This document shows, in pieces, positions 1 to 10,260 of a DNA stretch of 64,000 nt (position 1 is its first letter; each line of letters begins with the position of its first letter). The DNA lies in the NCBI GenBank assembly GCA_003508835.1, contig PUFA01000223.1:1550001-1614000 (forward strand). Direction: 5' to 3'. A program made the position numbers and the translations under genes. Source of the DNA: Eonycteris spelaea. Lineage: Eukaryota; Chordata; Mammalia; Chiroptera; Pteropodidae. Under the pieces are notes generated by a model that saw only the letters and a list, made by a program, of their open reading frames with translations, did no database searches and was not told the DNA's origin.

Positions 1-394
1 GCAGCTGAGTGAGCAGCCTCTGCCCTTGTGGCTGGGGTCTCGTTGCGTCCCACAGCGCTGTGGGCAGAGCAGGGAAGGATGGGGGGACCCCGCCATCTGC
101 ATGGATGCGCCGTCCTGTTTGCAGAGAGCATGGAGCAACGAGACCTTCCGGAACGCGCTGGGCCTCGTCTGTGCAAAGAGGAGGTCCTGGCTGGGCACAT
201 GGCCTCTGGGCAGGCCTGGCACCGGGCTGAGGCTGCGGGCTCTGTCCGCCCTGTCGTCTCCTATCGTGTCTTCCTGCAGAGTAGCTGGGCTCCTAGGGCC
301 TCTGTCTCCACCGACGTCGGGACAACCCCCTCTTCCCTCAGGGGTGCTGGCGAGCTGCCGGTGGCAGCTCCTGTTGGTGCCTCGGTGTCCCCGC
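1..394. other. GC-rich unique sequence, nothing assigned
   Basis: This opening stretch is GC-rich and shows no repeat I recognise. Open frames overlap in several frames on both strands, which is the pattern of GC-rich non-coding DNA with few stop codons. I see no exon with a convincing acceptor and donor. Confidence 0.5.
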
Positions 395-620
395 TGTGAC
401 GGAAGTGGCTCTCGTGGACGTGAACGCGGGTCCCGGCCACGCTGCCGCCGGCGTGCGGGTGGCTGCGCTAGGCGGCCGCAGCACGCGCTCAGCCGCATCG
501 CCCGGCAGACGGCGCCACCGCGCGCTGCGCACGCCCCCGTGGCCGAGGCTCCCGGGTCGCTCTGCCGCCGCCCTGTCTCCCGCGGCCTCTGAGCTCCTTG
601 AGGCAGCTGGCGCCCATCCC
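395..620. promoter_or_regulatory. CpG cluster (candidate CpG island)
   Basis: CG dinucleotides are dense here (runs such as gccgccggcgtgcggg and gcggccgcagcacgcgctc) compared with the flanks. A NotI-type GCGGCCGC site is included. Unmethylated CpG islands in mammals usually mark promoters or regulatory elements, but there is no TATA box, initiator or adjoining exon that I can support. It could also be a GC-rich isochore patch. Calling it an island is an impression by eye, not a computed observed/expected ratio. Confidence 0.4.
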
Positions 621-2100
621 GTAGCTGGGTGAGGACTGACCTGGCACGCGCCATCTCTAAGCGAGGAGGGTCCGGGCGGGACCCCTGGGCCGCCGCCCAG
701 GACTCCCGGGGGGCAGTCGTCCTCCCCAGGAGGCGGCCCAGGTCCCGACGCAGCGGTTCCACTGCACGATAAAGACGCCTGCACTGCACGAGAAATGCCT
801 CTCAGGGTCCCCAGAGCTGCGGTCTCGGCGCCCGCTGATGGCCCAGCGCTGGGAGGGGCACGGCAGGAGCGAGGGAGGAGGGACGCAGCAGGGACGCGCC
901 GGCCCGGGGCGCCCCCTGGCTTGCCAAGGGCCGGCGGTGCACGGGCAGCAGCACTGCTGGGCTCTCTGTCGCTCCTTCTCCGCAGCGGCCGCCTATCACG
1001 GCGCAGGGCGGGATGCCAGACACGCATGCGCCGGCAGTAGGGTGGGCGCTGGCCTCGGATGCCAGGCGGGCGCAGATCTGGGTACACGTGGCCCGGAGAA
1101 CGAAGCCGGCCTCCTGGCTCTGCCCAGCCGCGCTCTCTCTGGAGCAGGTTCCTGGCATCCTGCCGCCCCTGCCGGCACACCCTGGACCCGGACCCCTGGG
1201 GCTGAGCTGCCGAAAGCCACGCGGCGGGGGCCTTTCCTCCCTTCAGCAGGGCGGGGCTTTGTGGGGCCCCCACAGATGACATCGTGGCAGCCGCATGCAC
1301 CAGACCCTCGGTGCCGGCGGTGACTCAGGCTCAGCTCTGTCAGTGGACAACACGCCTTTGACCTCGAGTTGGGGCGAGCCCTGGGCTCTGCTTGGATTAC
1401 GCCTCCCTGGGGGCGACAACCTATTTTTAAAGGCTCATGTGGAAAAGCGCTCTTGCAGCTGTGCAAACACTGCCGGGTCACTCGTCCCGGCCTGCACGTG
1501 GTCTCCACGACGCTGATGGTGCCCCGGCTGCTGCTGTCCACATCTGAGGCACACCAGGGAAGGGGTCCAGCTCCCCTCTTCCCTGAGAGAGACCCAGGCG
1601 GAAACGAGACCCAGGGGCCTGACCCCGGGGATTACTGCAACCTCGTGGATCGCCGTCGACCCAGGCCGCCGCTGCTGCTTCGCCCCTTTGCGGTTCCATT
1701 AAATGAACGCATGTCAGCAGACAGCAGCCGGCCTTCTGGACACCGCCCACCCCCCTTCCCCTCCCCACTCCCCCCTCCCCTCGCCGCCGGGAGAGGCCCC
1801 GGCTCTGGCTCATCCATCCGCCTTTGAGAGTCAGGGAACCAGAAAACTGGATGGGGCCTCTGGGCCGACCAGACAGCCCCGGCCCACAGAGCCCTTCCAC
1901 CTCTGCGTTTCTGTCAGGAGGACCGGGAAGGTTCCGGTGCCTGCGTTTTATAATCTAAACCCTGCACTGCTGTGGCACGTCGCCTCACGGCTCCGTCTGT
2001 GAGCCCAGAACAGCAGTGGCGGAGGGTTGTGACTTGCACCGTGTCTCACACGCATTTCCTCCGCCGGTTGCCCCGGGTCCTGCAGGGACGGGGCGTGGGC
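621..2100. other. GC-rich unique sequence without recognisable gene
   Basis: No repeat family or exon is recognisable. The 320-codon minus-strand open frame that enters this block at its 5' end has a Pro/Arg/Ala/Gly-rich translation with no domain, and frames overlap on both strands. I treat it as a compositional artefact. Confidence 0.5.
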
Positions 2101-2102
2101 GG

Positions 2103-2165
2103 CGTCATTCCATCTCACACGTGAAGAGACAGAGACCAGGTGCCCGAGATCACGCACCCCCACCA
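2103..2165 (-). repeat. MIR-like fragment
   Basis: The plus strand reads like the reverse complement of a MIR core: a 'cattccatctcacacgtgaa' segment followed by 'gtgcccgagatcacgcac', where MIR antisense has 'ccattttacagatgagga' and 'ttgcccaaggtcacacag'. Divergence is high. MIRs are tRNA-derived SINEs that spread before the placental radiation. The call is by eye. Confidence 0.35.
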
Positions 2166-2396
2166 GTCGCGTTACCCCCAGATGCAGAGGCCGTGTGAGG
2201 GGGACAGTGTCCCGGGGCGCTTGGCTCCTGCTCCCAGGCGTGAGGTGACAGTGTGTCTCGGCTGCATTTGTGTGTCTGTGATGCCTTTAATCGATCCCCA
2301 TGTGAAAATGGTCCTTTTTGTTGATTTTCTTCAGCCGCTTGTCAGGGTGAGCTCTCTCTCCCCGTCTCCACCTCTCCCCCGTGGGCTGCAGTCTCA

Positions 2397-2464
2397 TCCG
2401 CGGAGTGGATAAAGGACAAGTTGTTGGGGTTCCGCGGAGTGGATAAAGGACAAGTTGTTGGGGT
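2397..2464. repeat. Perfect 34-bp tandem duplication (2 copies)
   Basis: The 34-bp unit beginning tccgcggagtggataaagga occurs twice head to tail, at 2,397-2,430 and 2,431-2,464, with no mismatch. The identity implies a recent event or a minisatellite whose copy number may vary between individuals. It could also be an assembly artefact. Confidence 0.95.
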
Positions 2465-3654
2465 CGACATCTGCCGCTGAAAGCCAGGCCATGGCGTGCA
2501 CCCCACCCCAAATAACAGCGGCTTCGGATTGCCGGGCACTTTGCATGCCGTGGGCCTCGTGCCTTCCGTGGTGAGTCACAGAGTGCCTCTGGGCCTCGAG
2601 CTCCGCCGCTGTGGCACAGGGACAGCGTTCAGGGCCAGTGGGTGGGGAAAGAGAGGCAGAGGGTGGAGGGGCAGCGGCCGGAGAGCCGGGAGGGGCTGGC
2701 CATGAGCTCCAGGCCTCGGGCATGGACGCGGAGACCTCACTAGACAGGGTGCCGCGGAGAAGCGACATGATGACGTTCGGGTTGCCGGCGCTTGGCCCCG
2801 CACCCACCGCTCTGCTGGGAAACACTTAACGGCCAGCTCTCTGAAAACAAAAGAAAACAGCCCCGACGCGTAGCATCTGCCACATTTCCCGGTGTAAATG
2901 CTCCCGTGGCGGCAGACGCTGAGTTGCTAACGCCATGTCTGGAAGCGGAGCTGGGAAGAGGCGCGGTCGCTCTCAGGAGCCTGGCGGCTCCGGGATGGCC
3001 CGGGAGAGTCGTCCGACCGGGCACAGGGCTCCTGGGAGTACGTCTGCGGCATCTCACCTCTGGGGAGCGGGAGCAAGCGCCCCCCCACCACTGCGGGCGG
3101 GCGTGTGTCGTGTGGGCGCTGCGTGTGCACGGAGCTGGCACCAGTCCCTCGGCCCACCTCCCGGGCGGCCTGGCACAGGGGGCACTGCGGAGGCCACCGC
3201 CCCGACTCCCAGTCAGAGCGGAGCCCCTTTCCGCAGGTGGCCTTCCAGCTCCGTGCCCTGCCGGGGGCCCTGGCACTGCTGGGCGGCTGGTCACTGGAGA
3301 ACTTTCTTGTTGAGCTGAAGCCCATCTCCCTTTATTTTCCTCCCTCTCGCCGCTGAGTCGTGTGCTGCAGCCACGCTGAATGTGCCTCCTCCGTCTTCCA
3401 CGTGAAAAGCCTGCAGCCCCCAGCTTTCTCTCCTGCTGGGCACCCCCGCTGCAGCCCCGCCTGGGCCACAGCCCGTCCGCTGCATCCCCCGGCTTTCTGC
3501 AGGGCCCTGGGCCCCGGGCAGCCGACCACATCCCCGAACCTAAACGCAGTCCCCTACGTACACGGATAAACAACCTGGGGAAAAAATCACCCCCCCACCC
3601 CCGCACAGCTGGTTTTTCACAATAAAAGATCGCTCCGAGGATTGCCCGTGATGG
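2465..3654. other. GC-rich unique sequence without recognisable gene
   Basis: No interspersed repeat is evident. A 339-codon minus-strand open frame covers most of this block and continues to 3,759, but it is Arg/Gly/Pro/Ser-rich, crosses the tandem repeat at 3,663 and overlaps several plus-strand open frames. I do not consider it a gene. Confidence 0.5.
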
Positions 3655-3666
3655 CCACCAGGGGCC
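3655..3666 (+). promoter_or_regulatory. Possible CTCF core motif
   Basis: CCACCAGGGGCC resembles the vertebrate CTCF core (CCASYAGRKGGC). It lies directly before a GC-rich 19-bp tandem repeat. One 12-bp match is weak evidence, because such matches occur by chance in GC-rich DNA. Confidence 0.25.
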
Positions 3667-3727
3667 CGTCCCCACCCTGTGGCCCAGTCCCTGCCCTGTG
3701 GCCCGGTCCCCACCCTGTGGCCCGCTC
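3663..3727. repeat. 19-bp minisatellite, about 3.4 units
   Basis: The unit ggcccggtccccaccctgt repeats at 3,663, 3,681 and 3,700, and a partial unit starts at 3,719. The units are 18-19 bp and differ at one to three positions. It is a small GC-rich minisatellite. Confidence 0.9.
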
Positions 3728-5424
3728 TGAGGAGGATCACGGGCCGTCACTGATGTCATCTGCCTAAGTTTTCCAGGCCGCTATTTCTCTCACTCCATTT
3801 CCCCGACGAAAGCCTTTGCTCGCGTGCTCTCCTGTCTGGGCGGGAGGCCTCTGTTGCCATTCTTTAAGGTCGGCCCAAGGGCCAGCTCTTCCAGAAACTG
3901 CCTGTTTGCCCCAAACTTCGGCAGCTCTGAGCTCCCATCCACAGCCCCGTGACCTCTGGGTCACAGCCTGACCATGTCCACTGCTTCTCAAGTTGCATGG
4001 CAGTCAGAGCTGGCCTCCCCGGCTAGGCCGAGGAAGCAGGGGCCGGGTCCGCCCTGCCTGTGCCACTGTATCCTCCTGCCACAGGGCTGTCCAGGGTATC
4101 TTGGAGCTGACATGGGGCCGGAGCTCCACATCACTCTTAGAGCTGAGATGGTCAGCACCAGGCCTGACAGTGGCGGCTCGGTTTGCAGCTACGTCCCAAA
4201 GGCTGCGAGGTCACCAGTCATGAGTCAAGGGCTGGAAACACTGGTTTGCCCAGGGACCGCTCACCCTCTGCGGAGTCCTGACATGCCCCTCTGCTGTTCA
4301 CGGAAGCCAGGACGCCACCCTGGGGGTCAAGTGGTCCAGCTCCCGCCGGCTCCTCCGCCTACCAGCTGTGTTTCAACCTTGTAGGTTGTGGCACCGAGAG
4401 AAAGAACAATGATACGTCCCCACACAGAGCCACGGATCGTGCAGAGGTGGGGTGCCGCCAGGCCCCGGAAGCCACCGCAGAGCACCCTTTAAGTGAGAAG
4501 ACAAGGGACCGCGGGAGACTCTGAGGTCTCCCCTTCGCTGCGCTGTGTCCGTGAGCTCGTTTCCAGCCGCGTTGGTCAGTTCAGTGAGCACCGCCTTGCT
4601 GCCCCACCTGTCAGGCAGAGTGGGCAGCTTCCCCCGCTGTGGGCAAAGCACCCCGGGCGAGAGAAAACCACGCGTGGGGGCCGGGCCAGGAGCCCCGAGC
4701 GGTTCTGCAGGCGGCGGCCACTTCAGTTGGGATCGCGGACACGGATTTCACCGTCTGCACCAGCAGCACCCCAGTCTGGTATGGGGTGCCCTTGGTTCCC
4801 ACATCCTTGCAGGCCCCTGGCCTTGTGACACCCACCGCGAGCCGCCGGGGAGCTCACACCTGGGCTTCAGGCTCACTCTGGAGCAGGGAGCAAACGATTT
4901 CCCGCCGAGTGACACCTGTGTGTCCACGAGCACATCCGGCCACCACGTCACCTCCCAGCTGTGCACATACTCTAGTACTGTCCTAAGGAGGAACACTAGT
5001 CGGGGTGTGGAAGGGACATGCATTTTTCTTGGCTGATCTCTAAGGAGTCCACTGGGGTTGGCTCATTTTGCAAACGCGGAGCGCTCGGAGTGGTGAAGCC
5101 CCGCCCACTGTCCAGGGAGCAGTCCCCTGCTCCCTTGCCAATCACGCATGCGGCAGTGAGCTTGGCTACGGTGCGACCCCAACCCCCGCCCCCCCAGCCG
5201 AAAGCGTTCTGCTCCAGAGAAGGTTGGTATTTGCATAGCAATTAGTTTGTATTCCTACAAAAATTTTCATGGATTCAAGTTCTTCATGGGAAGAATGATA
5301 CGGAGGGTAAACTGAACTCCAGATGAAAAGGCTCGTGCCAGGCAATTCTTTGAACAGTTTTTCATGGTTTCGAACCATCATTATTTGTAATATTCTCTGA
5401 AAAGCCGGCAAATAATTGTTTTCC
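3728..5424. other. Unique GC-rich sequence without recognisable gene
   Basis: I see no convincing repeat or exon. Open frames up to 163 codons on both strands overlap one another and show no domain. The block grades from GC-rich to AT-rich near 5,230, which marks the edge of the next island. Confidence 0.5.
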
Positions 5425-6060
5425 CCCTACTGATTTTGTTCTTCTCTCTTAGCAAATATTGATTCTCGCCCCCCCCCCCCTCCAAACTTGGTCCTGAATG
5501 GAACTGAAATTAACAGGGCTGCTTTTGTTTAGCACAATGAACAAACCCTCGTGTCTGCGGGGTCCCTGTCCTGCCAGAGCATCTGTGCGAGGCCCAGATG
5601 GCTCCCGGGCTCCGGAAAGGCGGCCCACGAGTCAGACGCTCTGCCGAGTCAGCAGAGAGAGTGAATATGCTGCATTTTTATAGGCCCTACAAAAATAGTA
5701 ACTTTTGAAAACTTCTTGGCAACAGAAGGCTTTTTTTTAATCTGCTAAGAATGTGGGACTTCCCCATTAGATCACTTAGTAGAGAAAAGCCCAATTTATA
5801 ATCAGAAGGTCTGCTCATCGGCACCACAGTCACACTTTGGATCCCTCACGTCTGTTAAGGCAAATGGACAGCATGGGAGGTTCCGGTGCTTCCTGGTTAC
5901 CGATGGAAGAGCTGTTCTAAGCTCTAGGAACCTTTTCCTGCATCAGAAGCAAGTTATAAAGAGGGACTTGACTTGTCGGGATTGCCAAATAGGAGACATT
6001 TATAAAATGGGATGCTTAGAAATTCCCAGGTTTGTCATCTTGGGAGCGTCTTACATCATC
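5425..6060. other. AT-rich island, possible conserved non-coding element
   Basis: Base composition changes abruptly from GC-rich to balanced or AT-rich, CpG is rare, and the sequence does not match an interspersed repeat I know. It contains a C13-14 run at 5,469 and a good acceptor-like tract at about 5,440-5,451. A weak minus-strand exon-like frame crosses the right end. Low-CpG islands like this in GC-rich deserts are often regulatory elements, but that is inference. I do not see a credible coding exon. Confidence 0.3.
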
Positions 6061-6174
6061 TTTCTCAGCAGCTCCCAAACTGCTCTGGCTCCCAGCCTCT
6101 CTGATGGGACTGGCAGCTGGAATAGGTCTGAGAAGCGGGAATAGGCCCAGATGAGTTTTTCTTTTCAACCGAAA

Positions 6175-6240
6175 AAACTTTTGAGTGCCTACCGTGGACC
6201 AGGCCATGAGTAAATGGTGAAGGGCTAAGAAGGGGGTAGG
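6175..6240 (-). repeat. L2-like 3' end fragment
   Basis: 'ttttgagtgcctaccgtgga' followed by 'ccaggcc' resembles the reverse complement of the L2 3' end (antisense 'attgagcgcctactatgtgccaggcac'). The match is short and the call is tentative. Confidence 0.35.
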
Positions 6241-6569
6241 GAGGGTATGAACTCAGTATGTGACATGCGATTCCGTTTCCTAGATGGTTTCAGGTCCTGA
6301 GATCAGCTGTGTGAGTTCACGCGGAAGAAGACACTGTTTCTGTGCTGCACTGGCCGTGGGAGCCGGGTCTTCCCGGCTCAGGAAGCAGGGTCTCATCGAT
6401 AGACGCTTGCTGTGGGCAGACTCGTGTACTTCACTTCTCTTGTTCGACATTGTATCTGTGAGTTCTAGTCACATGCAGCTGCTATTTGTGCATCTTTATT
6501 GCTTTTCAGTATTCCGGTGTGTGGGATTCATACAATTTCTTTATTTATGCTGTTTGTGATTGAATTTCC
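6241..6569. other. Transition sequence upstream of an L1
   Basis: The sequence moves from balanced to AT-rich composition. A 91-codon plus-strand frame (6,284-6,559) runs through it and becomes Phe/Leu/Cys-rich as it enters AT-rich sequence, consistent with translating repeat DNA. The L1 may extend into the last 100 bases. Confidence 0.35.
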
Positions 6570-8480
6570 AGGGATGTGATCTAGATTTGGAGTTCTTTGA
6601 GAGAAACAAATTCACTAATGGTTCAATGTCTTTAATGTGATAGGCTTTCTGTTTCATCTTAAGGTTTGATAAGTTTTTAGAAATTTCCCATTTCATCTAA
6701 ATTTTACACTTTCAGAAATTATTGGAAATTTTTCTAAAAAATGCCTTTCATTACCTCGCCATATCTGCAGGATCTGTAGCGCTGTCCCCTTTCCCGTTTT
6801 TAATAGTGTCTTTTTATGCCTTCTCACCCTACTTCTAACAAGCCCTGTCAGAGAACTGACCCTGATATTAGTCTTTTCAAATAACCCATATGTTTATCTG
6901 CTCTAATGTTTCTTTTTAATTTTATTAACCTGTGATCCTATTAACATTATTCTTTCTTGACATTCTTGTTGAATTTATTTTGGTTTTCTTATGCAAATGT
7001 CCTGAGATGAATGGTTAGCACATTCATTTTTAACTTTTTTTCCTCCTAATATTGACATATAAGGCTACATTTTTCCTTCAAAATACAGCATTACCTGCAT
7101 CTCACAAGTTTTGTGTAGTATTTGTTACTGTTCAATACAAGTAATTTCTAATTTCTCTTGTGATGTTTCCAATCCATGAGCTTTTTAGAAGCATATTAAT
7201 TTCCAAACATATGGGGATTTCTAGTTATTTTTTGTTACTATTTTGTAGCTTAATCTCTGTAGTGAGAGAACTTGGTCTGTGATTTAGCCTAGCATATGGT
7301 CAACTGCTTTTGTAAATGTTCTATCTGTATTTGAGATAAATGTACATTCTGCTGTTAATGGGTAGAATGCACTGTATATGTTCATTAAGTTTGTTAATTT
7401 TATTGTACAAAACTATATCTTTACTGGTTATTTATATGCTTTATTTATCTACTAATGGAAAATTTGTTTCGTTTATCTGAAAATGTCTGCTTATTCCTTA
7501 TTCTTGAAAGATGTATTTTATGATTAGGGCATTCTAGAATTTTAGATTGCCATTTTTTCCCTCAATACACTGAAGATTTTATTTCACCCTCATTGGCTTC
7601 AATAGTTGCTGTTAACAAGTTAGCTAACTTATATTCTTTTGAATAAAAGTCTATTTTTCTCCTCTTAAGATTTTAGATTTTTTTCCTTGTCTATAGTGAA
7701 ATGCTGTCTCATTAAAGAGTGTGTCTATTTGTGACTTATTTTTTAGGTATTTCATTTCAGATTCATTGAGCTTTTTTGAATCTGTAGATTGGTGTCTTTC
7801 AGGTATTATTAATAATCTCAGCCATTAGCCCTTAAATATCTCTGCCCCATTTTCTGCTTTATTTTGAGACTTTGACATAGGAGAATGTTAGAACTTCTCA
7901 CTTGGTTGTTTTTCTTTATTCCTACTGGTATTTCCAGCTTCCTCTCTAGAATCGCTTTTTTTTTTTCTTCTTAAAGAAAACTAGAATTTTCTTTAATAAT
8001 AGTCTGCTGGTGATAAATTTATTTTTTTGGTCTAAGAATGTCTAGTGATTATTTTTTTTTCACTCTTAAAAGATTTTTTTCACAAGGCTAGGTTGATAGT
8101 TTTCTTTTAGTACCTTAAAGATATAAATCCTTTCTCTTTCACTGTTTCTGTTGATAAGTCAATTGTTCATCTACTAGTTGCTCTTTTGTAGATAATCCAC
8201 CCCCCACCCCCATCTAGTTGCTTTTAAAAAGTTTTTCTTGTCTTTGTATTTTTGCATTTTCATTTTGAAGTGTATAGGTATGATTTGCTTCTTATTGATC
8301 TGGCATGGAGGTCACCAAACTTTGTGAATCATCTGTAAATTGACGTCTTCCATAAGTTATGGAAAATTCCCAATAGTCATCTTTTCACGCAGCGTTTGGG
8401 GCTAACACCATTGCTTTATGTGACTCTTGTTCCAGATGACAAAATGAGACATGGCTTTTTTCTGGAAATTTTACGATTAC
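6570..8480 (-). mobile_element. Ancient LINE-1 fragment, minus strand
   Basis: The strand is T-rich, as expected for antisense L1. The stretch at 7,290-7,430 corresponds to the antisense L1 segment typically reading 'gtatattctgctgttgttgg'; here it is 'gtacattctgctgttaatgg' in matching context. Stretches at 7,560-7,880 and 8,060-8,400 match the antisense module ending in 'ttttgaatctgtag' and 'aaatattcccagccat'. The copy is heavily mutated with no open ORF, so it belongs to an old L1M-type family. LINE-1 encodes an RNA-binding ORF1 and an endonuclease/reverse transcriptase ORF2; this copy is inactive. Confidence 0.75.
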
Positions 8481-8924
8481 CTTTGGATTCTCAAAGGCCT
8501 CCATAGCTGTTTCCCGTCATAATAACGAAATGCCTGTAATTTTGGAAATTACTCCTCGCTGTCAGAAATAACAGGTAATGGTAAAAAGATGGAACATGAC
8601 TTCCCCTGGGCCCCTGGTGGCCTCAGGGGCCACTCCTGTCCCATTAATTGGCAATAATAATCACAAGATTACAACCCCCAAAGCTGAGGGAGGGACTGGG
8701 GAAAACAGACTCATTTTTGTTCCTAGAACTGACTGGCCGCTGTCAGTCTCCGCAGACGGAGGACAACGAGAAGCCCTGTGTCCGTCCCCAAGTCACCCAG
8801 GACACACCACCTCGCTGGGCGTTTCATGGCGGGTCACTCCAATCCAGCGACCTGGACCGCCAGGGATGCCTTCGCGGCAGGAACGGCGACCGACAGGGTC
8901 ACAGCCAGTGTCTCCCCTGACGCC
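8481..8924. other. Unique sequence between L1 and CpG island
   Basis: Composition rises steadily from AT-rich to GC-rich towards the CpG island. No repeat or splice-flanked exon is evident. Plus-strand open frames of 263-270 codons start here and run through the island, but their translations are Arg/Pro/Ser/Gly-rich, as expected of a CpG island read in frame. Confidence 0.4.
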
Positions 8925-9560
8925 TCCCCCACGCGTTTCCGGTTCTATAGCCGTTCGCTTCCGGTTCCCGCTTCCGGCTTCCGGCCTGGCCACCGAGCGG
9001 CTGGGACGACGCGGCGCGCTGTGGCTTCTTCCTGTGGCAGGTGCGCAGAGCGCTCCTTCCCGCGTCGGCGGCGGACTGGGTGGGAGAAGGGCGAGGACGC
9101 ACGGGGACGGGGACAGTGGCCGCGACCCTGCCTGGCCGGGGACGAGGCGTGGGGTCTGCCCTGTCTCGGGAGGCCTGTGGACACCCCGCGGGCCCCGCCG
9201 GAGTCGGCGGGTAGCAGCCGGGCCTCGTCCGGGCTTCGCCCTGAGTCCCTGGTGCTGCGTGAGGCAGGAGCCTCTTCGGTTAGTTTCCCGGGTGTTTCTC
9301 TCACGACCGTTCCCCGTCTCTCCTTCCCCCCTTCGCACCCCCAGCCTCGTTATCCATCGGGGAAACTGAGGCGAAGGAGGCGGTGGGTCAGTGGCCTCAC
9401 CACACCGCGGAGGGAAGATGATGTCGTCCCAGCCTTGCCCACTCGAGCTGCCTCGCGTGCCTCCAGTGGATGGGGTGGCCCCGGGGGCGGGATGTCGCCA
9501 TTAGCGGCCACCTCGAGGTCACGTGACGGGCTGGCGCGTCTGGGCGGAAGACGCAGGTTT
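8925..9560 (+). promoter_or_regulatory. CpG-island promoter candidate with clustered ETS motifs
   Basis: CpG density is high throughout. Four YTTCCGG motifs (reverse complement CCGGAAR, the ETS/GABP core) lie within 50 bp at 8,936, 8,958, 8,971 and 8,978. No TATA box is visible, as is usual for CpG-island promoters. Just downstream, 'cctgtggcag|gtgcgcagag' at 9,040/9,041 could be a plus-strand 5' splice site for a short non-coding first exon. ETS clusters often serve bidirectional housekeeping promoters, so transcription could also run to the left. I cannot name the gene, and no second exon is recognisable. The ETS cluster is seen; promoter activity is inferred. Confidence 0.55.
9346..9400 (-). 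repeat. MIR-like fragment inside the CpG island
   Basis: 'tatccatcggggaaactgag' followed by 'gcg' resembles the reverse complement of the MIR core 'cctcagtttcctcatctgta'. It is short and GC-shifted, so the call is tentative. Confidence 0.35.
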
Positions 9561-10114
9561 TCTGATCCAGCTCTCCTTCTAGAGCGCTGACTCCTACTGG
9601 ACAGGCCCATCCGTTTGGGGATCCAGGGTGCAGGCCTCGTGTCCTGTAGGTTACCGTGGAGTGGCTGGTAATGCCATCATGGGTGGCTGCAAGGGCCGCG
9701 GGGTCCAGCTGTGCCACAGAGATGGGTGCTCTTGTTCTGCAAGCTCCTCTCGAGCTCTTTGTTCTGCAAGGTCTAAGAGCAGCGGCTCCCAGTGCCCAGG
9801 CCTCTGTCACTTCTGAACCAGCAGCGCCCCCCCAGGGTGTGGTGGGGGAGAGGGTGGTCATAAATACTCCAGCCCTATACCTGGCAGGTGTCGGGCACCA
9901 GCTTTTCTGCACTCAGCCAGCCACGGCCCCTCAGGACATGAGAAACTGCTCTATTCCTCTCAGATGCCCCATGGGGTGGTGGCACCTTCCTCGTCTGGGG
10001 TGGGGTGGGGGTGGCTGTGGCCCTGCCACGATGGCCATCGACTCGGCTCCAGGAGCACAGAAGGAGGGGCCACGGCAACGGCTTCGAGCTCTGAGCTGCT
10101 CATCATGCTGCGTG
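9561..10114. other. Unique sequence downstream of the CpG island
   Basis: There is a small imperfect duplication at about 9,730-9,772 ('ttgttctgcaagctc' and 'ttgttctgcaaggtc'). A plus-strand frame of 156 codons is open across the block but shows no domain. A GC-rich segment at 9,824-9,842 resembles a CTCF core with an insertion. I see no gene. Confidence 0.35.
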
Positions 10115-10260
10115 TTTTTGTTTTAAATTACCTTCCCCATGAGAGCAAGTTTCATTCCCACCCGAAGTACTGTTGACAGATGTGTTAATTCATGTATTTA
10201 AACAGATACTTAGCAACCAGCAGAAGATTTGGCTAAAAATAGGTCATCTTCCTAAAAAGG
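10115..10260. other. AT-rich island, possible conserved element
   Basis: A short low-CpG, AT-rich patch lies between GC-rich flanks, with 'gtgttaattcatgtatttaa' and 'ctaaaaataggtc' (MEF2-like CTAAAAATAG at about 10,233). It does not match a repeat I know. An enhancer-like role is inference only. Confidence 0.3.

Noticed and set aside
338..1300. 320-codon minus-strand open frame across the first CpG cluster
   Set aside because: No domain, no splice or promoter context, and overlapping frames on the opposite strand.
2740..3759. 339-codon minus-strand open frame
   Set aside because: It runs through a 19-bp minisatellite, and the composition is that of random GC-rich DNA.
6055..6146. Minus-strand exon with acceptor gcttctcag and donor gatgat|gtaagacg
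   Set aside because: The acceptor has a weak pyrimidine tract, the host frame runs into an L2-like fragment, and the translation shows no domain.
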